From contig JAZBRS010000035.1 of assembly GCA_037176725.1 (NCBI GenBank), positions 50,478,001-50,542,000 of the forward strand: DNA of 64,000 bases, read 5' to 3'. Each line of letters starts with the position of its first letter. The stretch's first letter is position 1. The notes beneath the pieces were generated by a model. That model was given only the letters and a program-made list of their open reading frames with translations, had not been told where the DNA came from and searched no databases. The translations under genes and the position numbers were made by a program. The DNA comes from Posidonia oceanica (Eukaryota; Streptophyta; Magnoliopsida; Alismatales; Posidoniaceae). This document shows positions 1-9,910 of this stretch, piece by piece.

Positions 1-720
1 ACTGGTTATCAGCCGTATAACGCAAATGTCAGAGAATGATAGTTTACGGTCCTATCAACCGGAAGCGATAGTTTACGGGCCTATCAACCGGAAGCGATAG
101 TTTACGGTCCTATCAACCGGAAAGGGCATTTGTGAGTGATAGTTACTAGATATCAGCCATATAACATGATTGGCGCAGCGATAGTTTACGGTCCTAACAA
201 CCGGAAGCGATAGTTTACGGACCTATCAACCGGGAGCGATAGTTTACAGGCTTATCAACCGGGAGCGATAGTTTACGGTCCTATCAACCGGGAGCGATAG
301 TTTACGGTTCTATCAACCAGAAAGCACAATCATGAGGGATAGGTACTGGTTATTAGCCGTATAATGCAATTGCAGGAGATAGTTTACGGTCCTATCAACC
401 GAAAGCGATAGTTTACGAGCCTATCAACCGGGAGCGATAGTTTACGGGCCTATCAACCGGAAGCGATAGTTTACGGTCCTATCAACCGGAAAGAGCAATT
501 GCAAGGGATAGTTACTGGATATTAGCCGTATAACGTAATCACAAGTGATAGTTTTGGATATCAGCCAAGGATGAGTTTTGGATCATCAGCCAGAGAATGA
601 TAGTTTACGGTCCTATCAACCAGAAGATGCAATTACGAGGGATAGTTACTGGATGTCAGCCGTACAACACAACTGCGGGATAGTTTTGGATATCAGCCCA
701 AGATGATAGTTTACGGTCCT
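1..720. repeat. 29-bp tandem array with longer spacers, 3' region of element B
   Basis: A 29-bp unit with core gatagtttacggtcctatc, followed by aaccgg(a/g)a, runs in short blocks of two to five copies. Starts of the core at 65 and 94 give the period. Blocks are separated by a variable spacer containing gatagttactgg and atatcagccgtataac (near 1, 140, 340, 515 and 650), making a loose higher-order repeat. Each unit can fold, GATA pairing with TATC. In the orientation of B this lies downstream of integrase, where Tat elements are known to carry fast-changing 3'-UTR tandem repeats. Confidence 0.85.
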
Positions 721-737
721 ATCAACCGGAAAGAGCA

Positions 738-738
738 G

Positions 739-786
<48 letters not shown>

Positions 787-802
787 GATTGATTGATTGA
801 TA
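738..802. repeat. (TGAT)n microsatellite
   Basis: About sixteen near-perfect copies of a 4-bp unit (attg / tgat). It sits between the 29-bp array and the 41-bp array and looks like slippage expansion of the TGAT steps present in both neighbours. Confidence 0.95.
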
Positions 803-844
803 AGAAAAGGATTGATAAGGAAGAGATTGATCGATGATTGAAAG

Positions 845-1332
845 AGATTGATAAGAAAAAGATTGATAAGATATCGGACTTATCGGCTGGCAATGGGAAA
901 GAGATGATAAGATATCAGACTTATCGGCCGGCAAACGGAAAGAGATGATAAGATATCGGACTTATCGGTCGGCAAATGAATAAAAGAATAGAATGATAAG
1001 ATATCGGACTTATCAGCCGGCAAAGGGAAAGAGATGATAAGATATCGGACTTATCGGCCGGCAAAGGTAAAGAGATGATAAGATATCGGACTTATCGGCC
1101 GGCAAATGAATAAAAGAATAGAATGATAAGATATCGGACTTATCGGCCAGCAAAGAGAGGATGAAGGAATGAAAAGATATCGGACTTATCGACCGGCAAA
1201 GGGAAAGAGATGATAAGATATTGGATTTATTGGCCGGTAAAGAGAGGATGAAGGAATGATAAGATATCGGACTTATCGGCCAGCAAAGGGAAAGAGATGA
1301 TAAGATATCGAACTTATTGGCCGGCAAATGAA
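845..1332. repeat. 41-bp tandem array with gataagatat...cttatc hairpins
   Basis: The core gataagatatcggacttatc recurs about ten times, followed by ggccggcaaa and a gaaagagat or gaatgaataaaag spacer. Starts at 906, 947, 995, 1036 and 1077 show a 41-bp period with 48-bp variants. Within each unit GATAAG pairs with CTTATC, and ggccgg is itself palindromic. The theme matches the arrays at 11660-12445 and 13868-14032 of element A but the units differ. Confidence 0.85.
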
Positions 1333-1339
1333 TGAGTTT

Positions 1340-1640
1340 CGCGAGGGCGAATCATCACATGATACCAGGAATATCATGAGGGAAAGAGAGGGAGAATGAT
1401 ACTAAGGGACGATCAAAGATGCCCCTAGTATCAGGATGATACTAGGGGTTGGCCAACACGTCCTTGGCATCGAAAATAGAGGGTGAAGACTAAACTGACG
1501 TGTTTGCCAGATGAGTAGTTTAGGGTACCAGCCCGAGGATGACAGCTTGACGGACCTATCGCTGGGCAATTGGGGGTGCCAGCCCGAGGGTGACAGGTTG
1601 ACAGACCTATCGCCGGGCAGTTGGGGGTGCCACCCCACTG
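1340..1640. repeat. Degenerate hairpin repeats (gatactaggggc..., gacctatcgc...)
   Basis: Near 1410-1465 the words gatactaagggac, gatgcccctagtatc and gatactagggg form inverted pairs. Near 1540-1640 two units of the type ttgacggacctatcgc + gggcagttgggggtgccagccc follow one another at about 53 bp. Both types also occur in the 3' region of element A (11660-12445), so the two elements share a 3'-region repeat vocabulary. Confidence 0.7.
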
Positions 1641-2038
1641 AAGAAGATCCGGATGACGGTGTCCGGCAGCTTTGCTTGCTCGGATGGCATGGGTCAGCAC
1701 TTGGGTTGATTGAGGAGGACTTTCCTGCGGTGTTCGGCAGCAAGTCTGGCCAGGGGCCCTGCAAATATGATTGATATGATCATGCATGTACTTGAAGCAG
1801 ATTTGGAATGCAAACAGATGGCTCAGAACGCCTTTGTATTGATTGAACTTGATTACATGCCTGTGGCAGGCCAAAAGTTTACAGCATAAAACAAGTAGAC
1901 AGTTACGTGGACGCCCTAGTCGGTCCGGGCTTTCTTTGCCTTTCTGGAGTAAGGGAACTGGGGAGCGCCAGGAGGTATCTCATTGATGGGCCAGAATGCT
2001 TATACCTCCTTCAGATATTCGGGAGTGCATCCCGAGCC
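1641..2038. other. Non-coding spacer in the 3' region of B
   Basis: No supported gene. It lies between the hairpin repeats and the DUF7745-like frame. Frames here are short and their residue use is unremarkable. No LTR edge, PPT or tandem repeat was recognised. Confidence 0.6.
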
Positions 2039-3177
2039 TTATGCAGATGTTAGGCCAGTAGACCGCACTCCATGCTGCATATGATCAGCCAGCTTAGTTG
2101 TAGCAGATGTCGAGCCGAAAGGATATGCTTGAAGGAGCCTTGGGGCTATGCTGTCTATGAAGGCGCCCTGCCGGAGGTCGAACTGCCGCATGACCTGGAT
2201 GGGGTGATACTCCACGCCCTCGGTGAATCCAGGCAGCACCACAAGTCGCGCATCGCGGGTATCGAAGAAGATGGTAAAAGGCTCAGCCGTAGATGGAATG
2301 ATGCGCCAGGTGACGGTGTCGTCCGTCAGCTCAGCTAACTTCTTGTATTCTTCGGGGACTTTCTTGATTGTCCTGGCGTGGCCGCTGTTGCAGTAAGTTT
2401 GATAGCGTGGCCCCAGGGGCGCAGTAAGTTCAGCTCCAGATGCACAGCCAGCCAGATCTATTCTAGCACTTTGTAGCCGTGGAAGTGGCGGCAGTAGTGA
2501 GAGATGCGGTCCAGTCTGTAGTAAGTTTCAGCCAAGACGACTGGTGCCAGGTCGATCTGCCTAGTCACCATAGCTAGTGTGATTTCAGCAATTTCTATCG
2601 CTACTGTCATCCGACCATGAGTAAATATCAGCTCTCCTAGAAATCGGGTGACAAATCCTCGAAGCCACAGATCATCTCCGAGCTCAGCACGCTTGTCTAT
2701 GATCTCATCAAAGTAGTGCAGGCGCAGCATGGGCGTGGGGCCACTGGTGCAGATCAGTCTTTGTTGGCACCGGTCAGTAGATAGCTTAGATAGATTACAG
2801 AGGACCGCTATGTACTTGTCGCGTCTCATGAAAATGGGCAGTGCCATCAGTCGGGAGAAGCCACAGATGCGGCGCACCTCCTCCAGAGTTGGTGTCAGTT
2901 CAGTCCTCCCGAAGCGGAAGACATGGTGCGCCGGCTTCCAGAATCTTGCAGCAGTGCACAAAAGGTGACGGCTCACTTCGACATCAGCCGCCTTCAGCAG
3001 CTTTGTAGCTATGCCCCAGAGGCGCAGCTTCTCACAGTCTTCCTGAGTAAGCTTGCCAATCCAATCCCGTAGGGCTTCAGAACAGTGCACTGGGGTTTCA
3101 AGAGTAGGATAACCCATGGTGCAGGCCGCAGGGTGAAACAAACAGATGCTGCATAGCTTGAAGGTTCCTGTTATCAA
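2039..3177 (-). pseudogene. DUF7745-like (plant-mobile-domain-like) open reading frame, broken
   Basis: A 239-codon frame (3177-2458) is followed, after one TAG and a later frameshift, by a second segment (about 2330-2039) that completes the same domain. Seen in it: an N-terminal segment on handling an aromatic-rich RFWKPAHHVFRFG stretch, then ELTPTLEEVRRICGF, a helical middle ending in PVVLAETYYRLDRI, and after the break VTWR and VEYHPIQVMRQF. This order matches my knowledge of DUF7745, a plant domain of unknown function related to the plant mobile domain and usually found in repeats. The likely start is one of two Met codons in the first 25 residues. It is on the same strand as B integrase and about 1.5 kb downstream, so it may be an extra 3' gene of B. 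An older unrelated insertion is the alternative. Function unknown. Confidence 0.72.
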
Positions 3178-3857
3178 TACTGTAGACAGTTAGATCATAT
3201 AGGCATATAATCTTTAACAGGAAGCAGAATCTGAGGCTGATAAAGTAGTTCAATATATATTCAATAGTTAATATCAGAATAAAGCAGCTAAGCAGACATA
3301 AGCAGGGGTAAGCTGTAGCAGTCTTGTTGACACAAGGGCGAAGACTGGCAGGAGATCTGGACCAGCGCAACTCGAGCGGTGTCAAAGCGTGCCTGGCAGG
3401 AAGTACTGTCTTGGAGTCGAGGCAAGTTGCAGAGCTGAACGATTGAGAAGAAGGAAGGGATGATTGGAGATGCATGTATGCATGATGCAGGTTGATATGT
3501 TTAGGAGATGATTAGTATGCTGTGGTGCTCTCAGCATATGGAGTGCTTTGATGCCTGTTGGAGAGGAAGGGAGTGGTCCTTGACTCATTGGGCCCTACTT
3601 GGACTCTTAGCTTGCTGATGGCACTCCGGAACGGGTGTTGGCAGTATACAGGTGGTGGTGTGGTGAGGACAGGCTACCTGCCAAACTCTCAGGACCTACA
3701 CCTACTTTTTGTGCTCTCTTTTTGTTTTCTCCCTCATGGGTGTGCAGGCTTTCTCTGCCCCTAGCTAGGAGATGGTAAGTGTTTGCTTTTGAGGTGGGAG
3801 GTGTGAACCTTTTTAGGCTTACACCCTTGGATTTCTTGTAAGGCATGAGGGGATGAT

Positions 3858-3993
3858 ATTGCCTGTATTTTTGGGTTGATTTTTGTCCAACCCTTTTTGC
3901 TTTTCTTTTTTTCTCTTTTCTTTGCTTGCTTTTTCTCTTTTTTTTTGTTTGCTTGGCTTCTTTCTCCTTTCTCCTCTTCTCTTTTTTTTTTCA
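3858..3993 (+). repeat. Pyrimidine-rich low-complexity tract
   Basis: Long runs of tttt, cttt and ctctt with very few purines. On the element's own (minus) strand this is a polypurine stretch of A and G. It lies in the spacer downstream of integrase and is far from any LTR edge, so I do not call it the PPT. Confidence 0.8.
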
Positions 3994-4391
3994 GCCTTTT
4001 GCTATCCCCATTTTGGAGGTAAAAGGAAAGGTGTTTAGGTTGTAATGGATGTAGGCTTTGGGTCAGCTGTGAGATGAGCTGGAGGAGCAAGGTTAGACTG
4101 CACACCCCTATCTCTAGGGTCGGCTTCTGTCTTCACCTTCTGTTCTTTTTGATGTGCCCAAGCCTAGATGCCTATTCTCTCTTTTTTTTGAACTCACATC
4201 CTAGCATTTTTTCTCCCTCAAAGGTGTATGTCCTTACGAGTTTAGGCAGTTTACTTGTCCTGTTTGGTGGTGGCTCCTTCACTAGCTAAGACATCTGAGT
4301 AGTGCCAGGTGAGGCAAGGTGAACTCCTTCTAGAGCAGGCAAGCACTTCCGGTTTTCATCACCAGGCAGAAAATGCAATGCGTGGTTTAAG

Positions 4392-4535
4392 AGGATGACG
4401 ATGATGATTTGAAAAGGGATAATGCATGGAGAGGATGAAATGCGATAGAAGATGTGATTTGAAAGGATGACGATGATGATTTGAAAAAAGATGATGCATG
4501 GAGAGGATGAAATGTGGTAGAAGATGTGATTTGAG
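4392..4535. repeat. 72-bp tandem duplication, two copies
   Basis: The block starting aggatgacgatgatgatttg at 4392 recurs at 4464 with only a few differences (for example ataatgcat/atgatgcat and gcgatag/gtggtag). It is non-coding. Confidence 0.9.
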
Positions 4536-4689
4536 AAGGATAGAAGAAGTATAAGTAAATGCACAGGAATAGGGGTAGGATGCCAAATAGAAGATGCAGG
4601 TAGGATGAGAATGTAAGGAGTGAGAATGCAACTATATAGATGGGAGGAAGTGTCTGCAATAGGGCTGCCTTGGGCTACTAATAGTACTT

Positions 4690-6036
4690 CTTGAGGTAGC
4701 AGAGGTTGACGGGCTCAGACTACTCGACCTGATCCATATCCTCAAGAGTTACAGCGCTGCCCGAAAAGACTTGCTTGACCACAAAGGGGCCACGCCAGTT
4801 AGGTCGGAATTTCCCTCGACTATTAGGCAAGTGAATGGCATGCAGAACAAGGTCCCCTGTCTGGAATCCTCTTGGTTGAACCTTCTTCAAGTATGATCTT
4901 GCCATTCTCTTTTGGTAGCAGTGAGCATTATGCATAGCTTGCAGCCTGTGCTCATCAATCAGATTCAGTTGGACACAGCGGTCTTCGACCCATTCTGCTT
5001 CTTCCAACTCAGCTTCGCGTAGGATCCACAGTGACGAGATCTCTACCTCGATAGGCAACACCGCCTCCATGCCATACACTAGAGAGTATGGGGTGGCACC
5101 TGTTGACGTCCGGACAGATGTCCTATACGCCCAAAGTGCATAAGGAAGCTTGTCATGCCAATCCTTATGAGTTTCCACCGTCTTTTTCAGGATTTTGACC
5201 AGATTTTTATTGTCGGACTCCACTGCACCATTCATCTATGGTCGATAAGGCGAGGATCTGTGGTCTTTGATACTGAACTTCTGTAGATAGTGTACGATCC
5301 TCTTAGCAATAAAATTTGTATCATTGTCAAATATGATTGCATGCGGGACCCCATACCGGGCTATGATATTGTTTATGATAAACTTTTCTGTGGCCATGGC
5401 AGTCATTGTTTTGTAGGAGGTCGCTTCCACCCACTTGGTAAAGTAATCAATTGCTACCAGAATGTAACGATGACCATTGGAAGCTACAGGGTGGATGGCG
5501 CCAATGACATCAATCCCGCAGGTGGAGAAGGGCCATGGTGACGACATGCTATGCAATTCTTGAGGGTGCGCCCGAATAAAGTTGCCATGCACCTAGTAGT
5601 TGTGGCATCTGCGCATGAATCGGCAGTAGTCTGCTACCATAGTCAGCCAATAGTATCCTTGCAGCATTATCTTCTTGGCTAGGAGGATGCCGTTCATGTG
5701 CGGGCCACAGGTCCCCGCATGCACTTGAAGCATCAGCACATCAGCCTCTGATTTGTTCAGGCAGCGCAGGAGCATTTGATTGTATGATCTCTTCAACAAC
5801 TGTCCCGCCCCTAATACATACTTTGACGCCAGACGCGTTAGAGTTCTCTTGTCTACTGCTGAGGTACTGGGTGGAAAGCTGCCAGACTCTAGGAAAGCTT
5901 TTTTGTCTTTGTACCAAGGCTGCTCCTTTGCTGTTGGATCTGCCTCTTCAATGCTTATACAGTGTGCAGGCTGCTCAATGCGAGTAATAGATACATCCAC
6001 TGTGCTGTCTTCAGGTATGCTGAGCCAGGACGCCAA
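4690..6036 (-). pseudogene. Element B integrase
   Basis: Three frame segments (6036-5593, 5592-5236, 5235-4690) lie in one reading frame, separated only by TAG codons. The zinc-binding part shows H-x-G-T-C-G-P-H and then C-R-F-M-R-R-C near 5640-5720. The catalytic core has Asp in CGIDVIG, Asp in IFDNDTNF and Glu in NGAVESDNKN, the D,D-35-E triad. The C-terminal part carries RGPFVVKQV, a GPY/F-like module, and the frame ends in a Cys-Tyr-Leu-Lys-Lys-Tyr-Tyr tail near 4690 with no chromodomain. Compared with element E, both internal stops replace glutamine, as expected for CAG to TAG changes. The enzyme would insert the element's cDNA. This copy is inactive. Confidence 0.9.
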
Positions 6037-6785
6037 GGTTGCTAACGCATCTGCATTTGCGTTCCTTGCTCAGTTCATGTATGTGAAGCAGATGCTCGCA
6101 AATTGTTCTATCAGCTTCAGTAGGTGTTCATGATTTGGCAGTAGCTTCAGATCTTTCGTCTTCCACTCGCCATTGACTTGAGAGATCACCAGCATAGCAT
6201 CGCCGTGCACCAGCAGCTTCTGCACCTCATGCTCGAGGGCGACATTCAGTCCTAGGATGCATGCCTCATACTCTGCCTTGTTGTTGGTGCATCTGAAGGT
6301 CAGCTTCCTGGAGAAGGGAATCATCTGTCCCTGAGGCGTTGTCAGCACTGCACCTACGCCTCGGCCTTTCTTGTTCACAGCACCATCAAAGTATAATTGC
6401 CATTGCTCCTGATCTTCAAGGTCTTTGTCTTCAGAGTCCTCCATTGCAAATAGAATGTCCTCATCTGGGAACTGCGTCTGGAGTGGCTGATATTCAGGCA
6501 GTGGGAGATCAGCAAGATGGTCTGCCATAGCTTGGCCCTTCATAGACTTCAGAGTGACAAAGGTGATGTCGTACTGAGACAGTAGCACCTGCCACTTGAC
6601 ACATCTGCCTACCATGGCCGGTTTTTGAAAGAGGAACTTGATAGGATCATGCCGGCATAAGAGCTGAACTGGGTATGCCATCATGTAGTGCCTTAATTTC
6701 TGTGCAGCCCAGACAAGGGATAGGCAGGTCTTCTCTGTTGTACTGTACTTGGCTTAGCATTCATTGAACTTCTTGCTCAGGTAGT
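6037..6785 (-). pseudogene. Element B RNase H region (end of native domain plus second, archaeal-type RNase H), split by element A
   Basis: From 6785 to about 6690 this is the end of the native RNase H and connection, interrupted by a TAA. The 204-codon frame 6684-6070 follows. It includes an acidic spacer, then FDGAVNKKGRG (Asp near 6386), NNKAEYEAC (Glu), HGDAMLVISQVNG (Asp), and past a TGA near 6068 an ADALATLAS segment with the last Asp. This is the D-E-D-D set of an archaeal-type RNase H, the second RNase H acquired by Tat elements. The TGA stands where E has Arg, consistent with CGA to TGA. The other half of the polyprotein lies at 21071 and above. Confidence 0.88.
6781..6785. other. 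Target site duplication of element A, left copy (gtagt)
   Basis: gtagt immediately precedes the TGTAG edge of the A LTR and is repeated exactly after the CTACA edge at 21066-21070. On the minus strand both copies read ACTAC, falling on two codons of the RNase H frame of B, so the empty site can be read across. Confidence 0.92.
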
Positions 6786-6938
6786 TGTAGTAATCCTGAA
6801 TTCTAATCGTCCATGCACATTACCAAAGCTTGTGTGCACCGATCAAAATAGGCTCACTATATGTGGCTGGATCTGAGGGAAGAACACGACTTAGAAACAC
6901 TGGCAAAAGAGAAGAAAAGAAATAAGAAGACAATTCAA

Positions 6939-6946
6939 AGTCGCCA
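6939..6946 (-). other. PBS-like octamer inside the LTR end
   Basis: TGGCGACT (minus strand) lies about 150 bp inside the LTR 3' end. It repeats the first eight bases of the true primer site found outside the LTRs of B and C. Equivalent copies occur at 17885-17892, 29259-29266 (one change), 38378-38385, 43280-43287 and 54480-54489. Confidence 0.75.
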
Positions 6947-7140
6947 CCAGGTCTATTGAATTGGAAGACGCGGAAAACCAGAAGTTAAGCATGAAAAGAC
7001 ATGCAAAACCAGATGCAAGGAGGGGCAAAGGAATGCGAGGTGAAGCTAAGCTATGCTATGCTACAATGCTATGCTAATGACTCAGGCCTAGGATAAGGGA
7101 AAGGTCGATGCGAGCCAAGAGAAAGGGCAAGGATTCCTAT

Positions 7141-7175
7141 TACGCACGGGGAAGGTGTTAGGCACCCCCGATACG
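7141..7175 (-). promoter_or_regulatory. Conserved LTR motif (GGTGCCTAACACCTTCCCC)
   Basis: On the minus strand cgggggtgcctaacaccttcc followed by ccgtgcgtaa is retained nearly unchanged in every LTR of the window, including that of E (about 54308-54345), although the LTRs otherwise diverge strongly. Similar blocks are familiar from other plant Ty3/gypsy LTRs. Its position downstream of a TATA-like site suggests the R/U5 part, perhaps the polyadenylation or packaging region. The role is inferred. Confidence 0.6.
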
Positions 7176-7365
7176 TCCGAGAGTCGGTCTTTCTTAGGCA
7201 ATCTCGCGCTTATGCAGGGAATTACTAGCCTAATGCCTAAATGCCTTAAATGCTTACCTACTATGCAAGGGAAATAAATGTGCTATCTAAGTACTCAGCC
7301 ACGCTGCTAGTGTTCCGAACTAGGCGGACCCTGGTTCGTGAGAACTCCTAAGCAGTAAGCATCAC

Positions 7366-7380
7366 TGCCCTATATGTAGA
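7366..7380 (-). promoter_or_regulatory. TATA-like site in the A LTR
   Basis: The minus strand reads acatatagggcagtgatgc. The same word is conserved in LTRs A, B, C and D about 580-650 bp from the LTR 3' end, upstream of the conserved block at 7141-7175. This spacing would suit a core promoter, but no start site can be shown from sequence. Confidence 0.35.
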
Positions 7381-7424
7381 TGCAAACGAGAAAGCAAAAC
7401 TGTAGGAAAACCAAGCAATGCAGG

Positions 7425-7620
7425 CGACATGCAAGCGATAAAGCGAAACAGGCATGGAAAACGATGCAAAAAATGCGGAAAATACTGCAAAGCACGCAAA
7501 ACGATGCAAAAGGCGGAAAACAATACAAAGGGGTGCAGAAAACCATGCAAAGGAGCGGGAAAACAATGCAAAATGCAGAAAATGGGGCAAAGTACGGAAA
7601 ACGTGGCAAAGTGGGGTGCG
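7425..7620. repeat. VNTR of 24-30-bp units (aaaacgatgcaaa...) in the A LTR
   Basis: Imperfect units built on gcggaaaa(c)(g/a)atgcaaa follow each other about eight times. The same site has a similar array in the other A LTR (about 18376-18570), a short one in D (about 38830-38940) and almost none in C (about 43740-43800). The B LTR carries an expanded 30-bp version (29835-30140). Long basic or Cys-rich frames over these arrays are artefacts of the repeat. Confidence 0.8.
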
Positions 7621-7746
7621 AAATCAAAACAAAGGGGTGGGTAATATGCATTGGGGTTGCAGCAAGCCAAAGAAGCGATAAAACGCGAGAAAAGGCGAGC
7701 AAAACAAAATATGTGCTTTAAAACGGCTGTCAGCCATCTGCAAGCA

Positions 7747-9910
7747 TTGGACGCTGGCAACACCAGCGTCCAACGTTGGACGTTGGGAGAGCCCACGTCC
7801 AACACCCACTGCAAACAGACAGCATGCATGTTTTGAAAATCCATGCATTCTAACTATATGGATGCATAACAAATGCAAATATGCAACTAAATGGGTGCTA
7901 GACATGCTAATCTAACCTAACAGAAGATTAGAGGAAGAATCAGAACATGGAGAATGCCAAAATTAAAGATCCAAGCATGTAGGTTGTTGGACGCCTGTAG
8001 GCTGGGCGTCCAACGTTAGACGGCAGAGAAACTGGCGTCCAACAAGAACAGAAGGCAGAGGGGAGAAAAGATGCATACAAGTGATAGAGGAGAGTTGGGA
8101 TCATGCATTTGGGTTGCTGGATTCAGAGCAGGGGCAAGCAAGCAAATAGGGGAGGCATAGAAAAAATCAAACAGGCCTTACTTGTGCTAAGTGCCAGGCC
8201 AGAGGCACAACCAGGGCGTTGGACGTGAGCTAGGTCGGCGTCCAACGTTGGACGCCAACACCAGCTGCGTACAACGCTCTGGGAGGCACAACACACAAAA
8301 AGCATGCAAAAACAAGCAAATAATCCACAGAAATTAAAGGACAGCTGCTACTGATGCTAAACATGCATAAGAACATAGGAGGCAAACAAATAAGCAAGAT
8401 CAGGGAAGCATGCAAGCTAGAAAGAACAAGGCAGGGGAGCAGGGACGTTGGATGCTGCAAACAGCAGCGTCCAACGTTGGACGCTGGAGATCCCAACGTC
8501 CAACACATGTAGAATGCAAGCTCACCTGTTCTAAATGGGGAGCTCAACTCTAACCCCACCTATATGCATGCAAACCACAAGAGACATGCCAGAGCAGATA
8601 GAAACATGCATAGGAAATATTTAAGCCAAAAGAACAAAGCAAAGAGGAAACACATAGGAACATAGGATTTAAACTTGCAAAATGAAAGCATGCAACTTGT
8701 AAAGACCTAGCAAACCTAAACATGGGTGCCATAGGGGCCAGGCATCTCTAAGCAGGCATGGATCACAAAATAATATCACAAATATGCATGGTATAGGCAT
8801 GGCAGCAAAGCAGAGCAAGCAGGCACATTGGATGCTAGGTGAACCAGCGTCCAACGTTGGACGCGGCTCACCCTAGCGTCCAACGAAGGCAAAAGGCAGA
8901 TGGACCATAAGCATGCAAAAAGCGTTCAAACAAGCATGGAACAAGTTAAGAACATGGTATAGCATCAGAGCACACTTAAGGAAGCACATAGCATGGAGTT
9001 ACAGAAATAAAAGCAAGAGCAAAGCACGGAAAGCAACTGAACTAGGGCAAAGCAGAGTAGAGCTTGAGGGGTTGTTGGACGCTGGCCTATGCCGCGTCCA
9101 ACGTTGGACGCACCAGGTGGTGTGTCCAACACACTGAACTCCATTCCGGCCAGGAATCATGGCCAAAAGGATTCAGAAAAATGCAAGGTTGCATGGGGAC
9201 ATACACACTAGCATGCATGACCTATGGGGATAGAAATCTTACCTTGTCGCTGCTTGGAACGACGTGTCGGCCTCCCTCACCGGCACTATGGAAGTGGATG
9301 ACCAGCCGACTCCGGTAAGCTCGTCCGGACTGCTGGAGGCATGGTAGAGGTTGGCTAAAGGTCCGGGATGAAGGTGGATACTTGGTTTCTCTCTGGAGGT
9401 GGAGAATTGCAGTGGAAACGGACTGTGCTGCTCTGTGTATCTTGTGGAAGATGGGTGGTTGGGGCTGGTTTTGATCAAACGGTGCATGGGTTCTGCTACC
9501 GATTGCAGCGGCTTGGGCGGGAATTGCAAGCGAATGGCAGGTGCTCTAGGTGTGGGAGGGCCACGAGGATTGGCAGGAGGGGCATGGGCGTGTCAGTCGA
9601 CGGTGAGGAGGCCGATGGTGGCTGACAGGGGCGGCAAACGGCAGTGAGGGCAAGGAGAACGGGAAATCTACTGAAATGGAGGAGAGATGGAAAGTAAGTG
9701 AGGCTTGGAAGGTAGTGGATGGCGTGGAGTGGAGGAAGGGACAGGTAGTAAGTGCGAGGAGGTAGTGGATTGGACAGGAGGTGAGTTGAAGGAGGCGGAG
9801 CAGCCGCTGCTACAACTGAGCCGTTGGACGCCAGACCAGAGGGCATCCAACATTGGACGCCAGTATAGGATGCGTCCAACGTTGGATGCTACCTATTCCA
9901 GCGTTCAACG
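7747..9910. repeat. Seven paired stem-loop modules in the A 3' LTR
   Basis: Modules at 7747-7803, 7987-8042, 8219-8276, 8447-8503, 8827-8885, 9074-9130 and 9823-9910. Each is TTGGACGC + loop + GCGTCCAA, then CG, then TTGGACGC + loop + GCGTCCAA, so that the middle reads GCGTCCAACGTTGGACGC. Stems often extend into the loop with different but complementary bases: GCTGG/CCAGC at 7747, GCTGC/GCAGC at 8447, GCACCA/TGGTGT at 9074. The last module has three stem-loops. Sequence between modules is not repetitive. Confidence 0.9.

Larger units (their letters stand above)
3178..4689. other. Spacer between B integrase and the DUF7745-like frame
   Basis: No gene supported. Contents: A/T-rich sequence at 3180-3300, a strongly pyrimidine-biased tract on the plus strand at about 3858-3993, mixed sequence to 4290, a 72-bp tandem duplication (4392-4535), then sequence leading into the integrase C-terminus. 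Open frames here are low-complexity translations. Confidence 0.65.

Noticed and set aside
1..720. Regular 29-bp repeats resembling a CRISPR array
   Set aside because: No unique spacers of even size, no cas genes, and the context is a plant retrotransposon 3' region. The units are directly adjacent tandem repeats.
3858..3993. Polypurine tract of element B
   Set aside because: It is not next to an LTR edge, and the 3' LTR of B lies outside the window.
7380..7721. Lys/Gln-rich plus-strand frames of 60-113 codons
   Set aside because: They translate the gcaaaacgatgc VNTR of the LTR and are not retained as frames in C or D.
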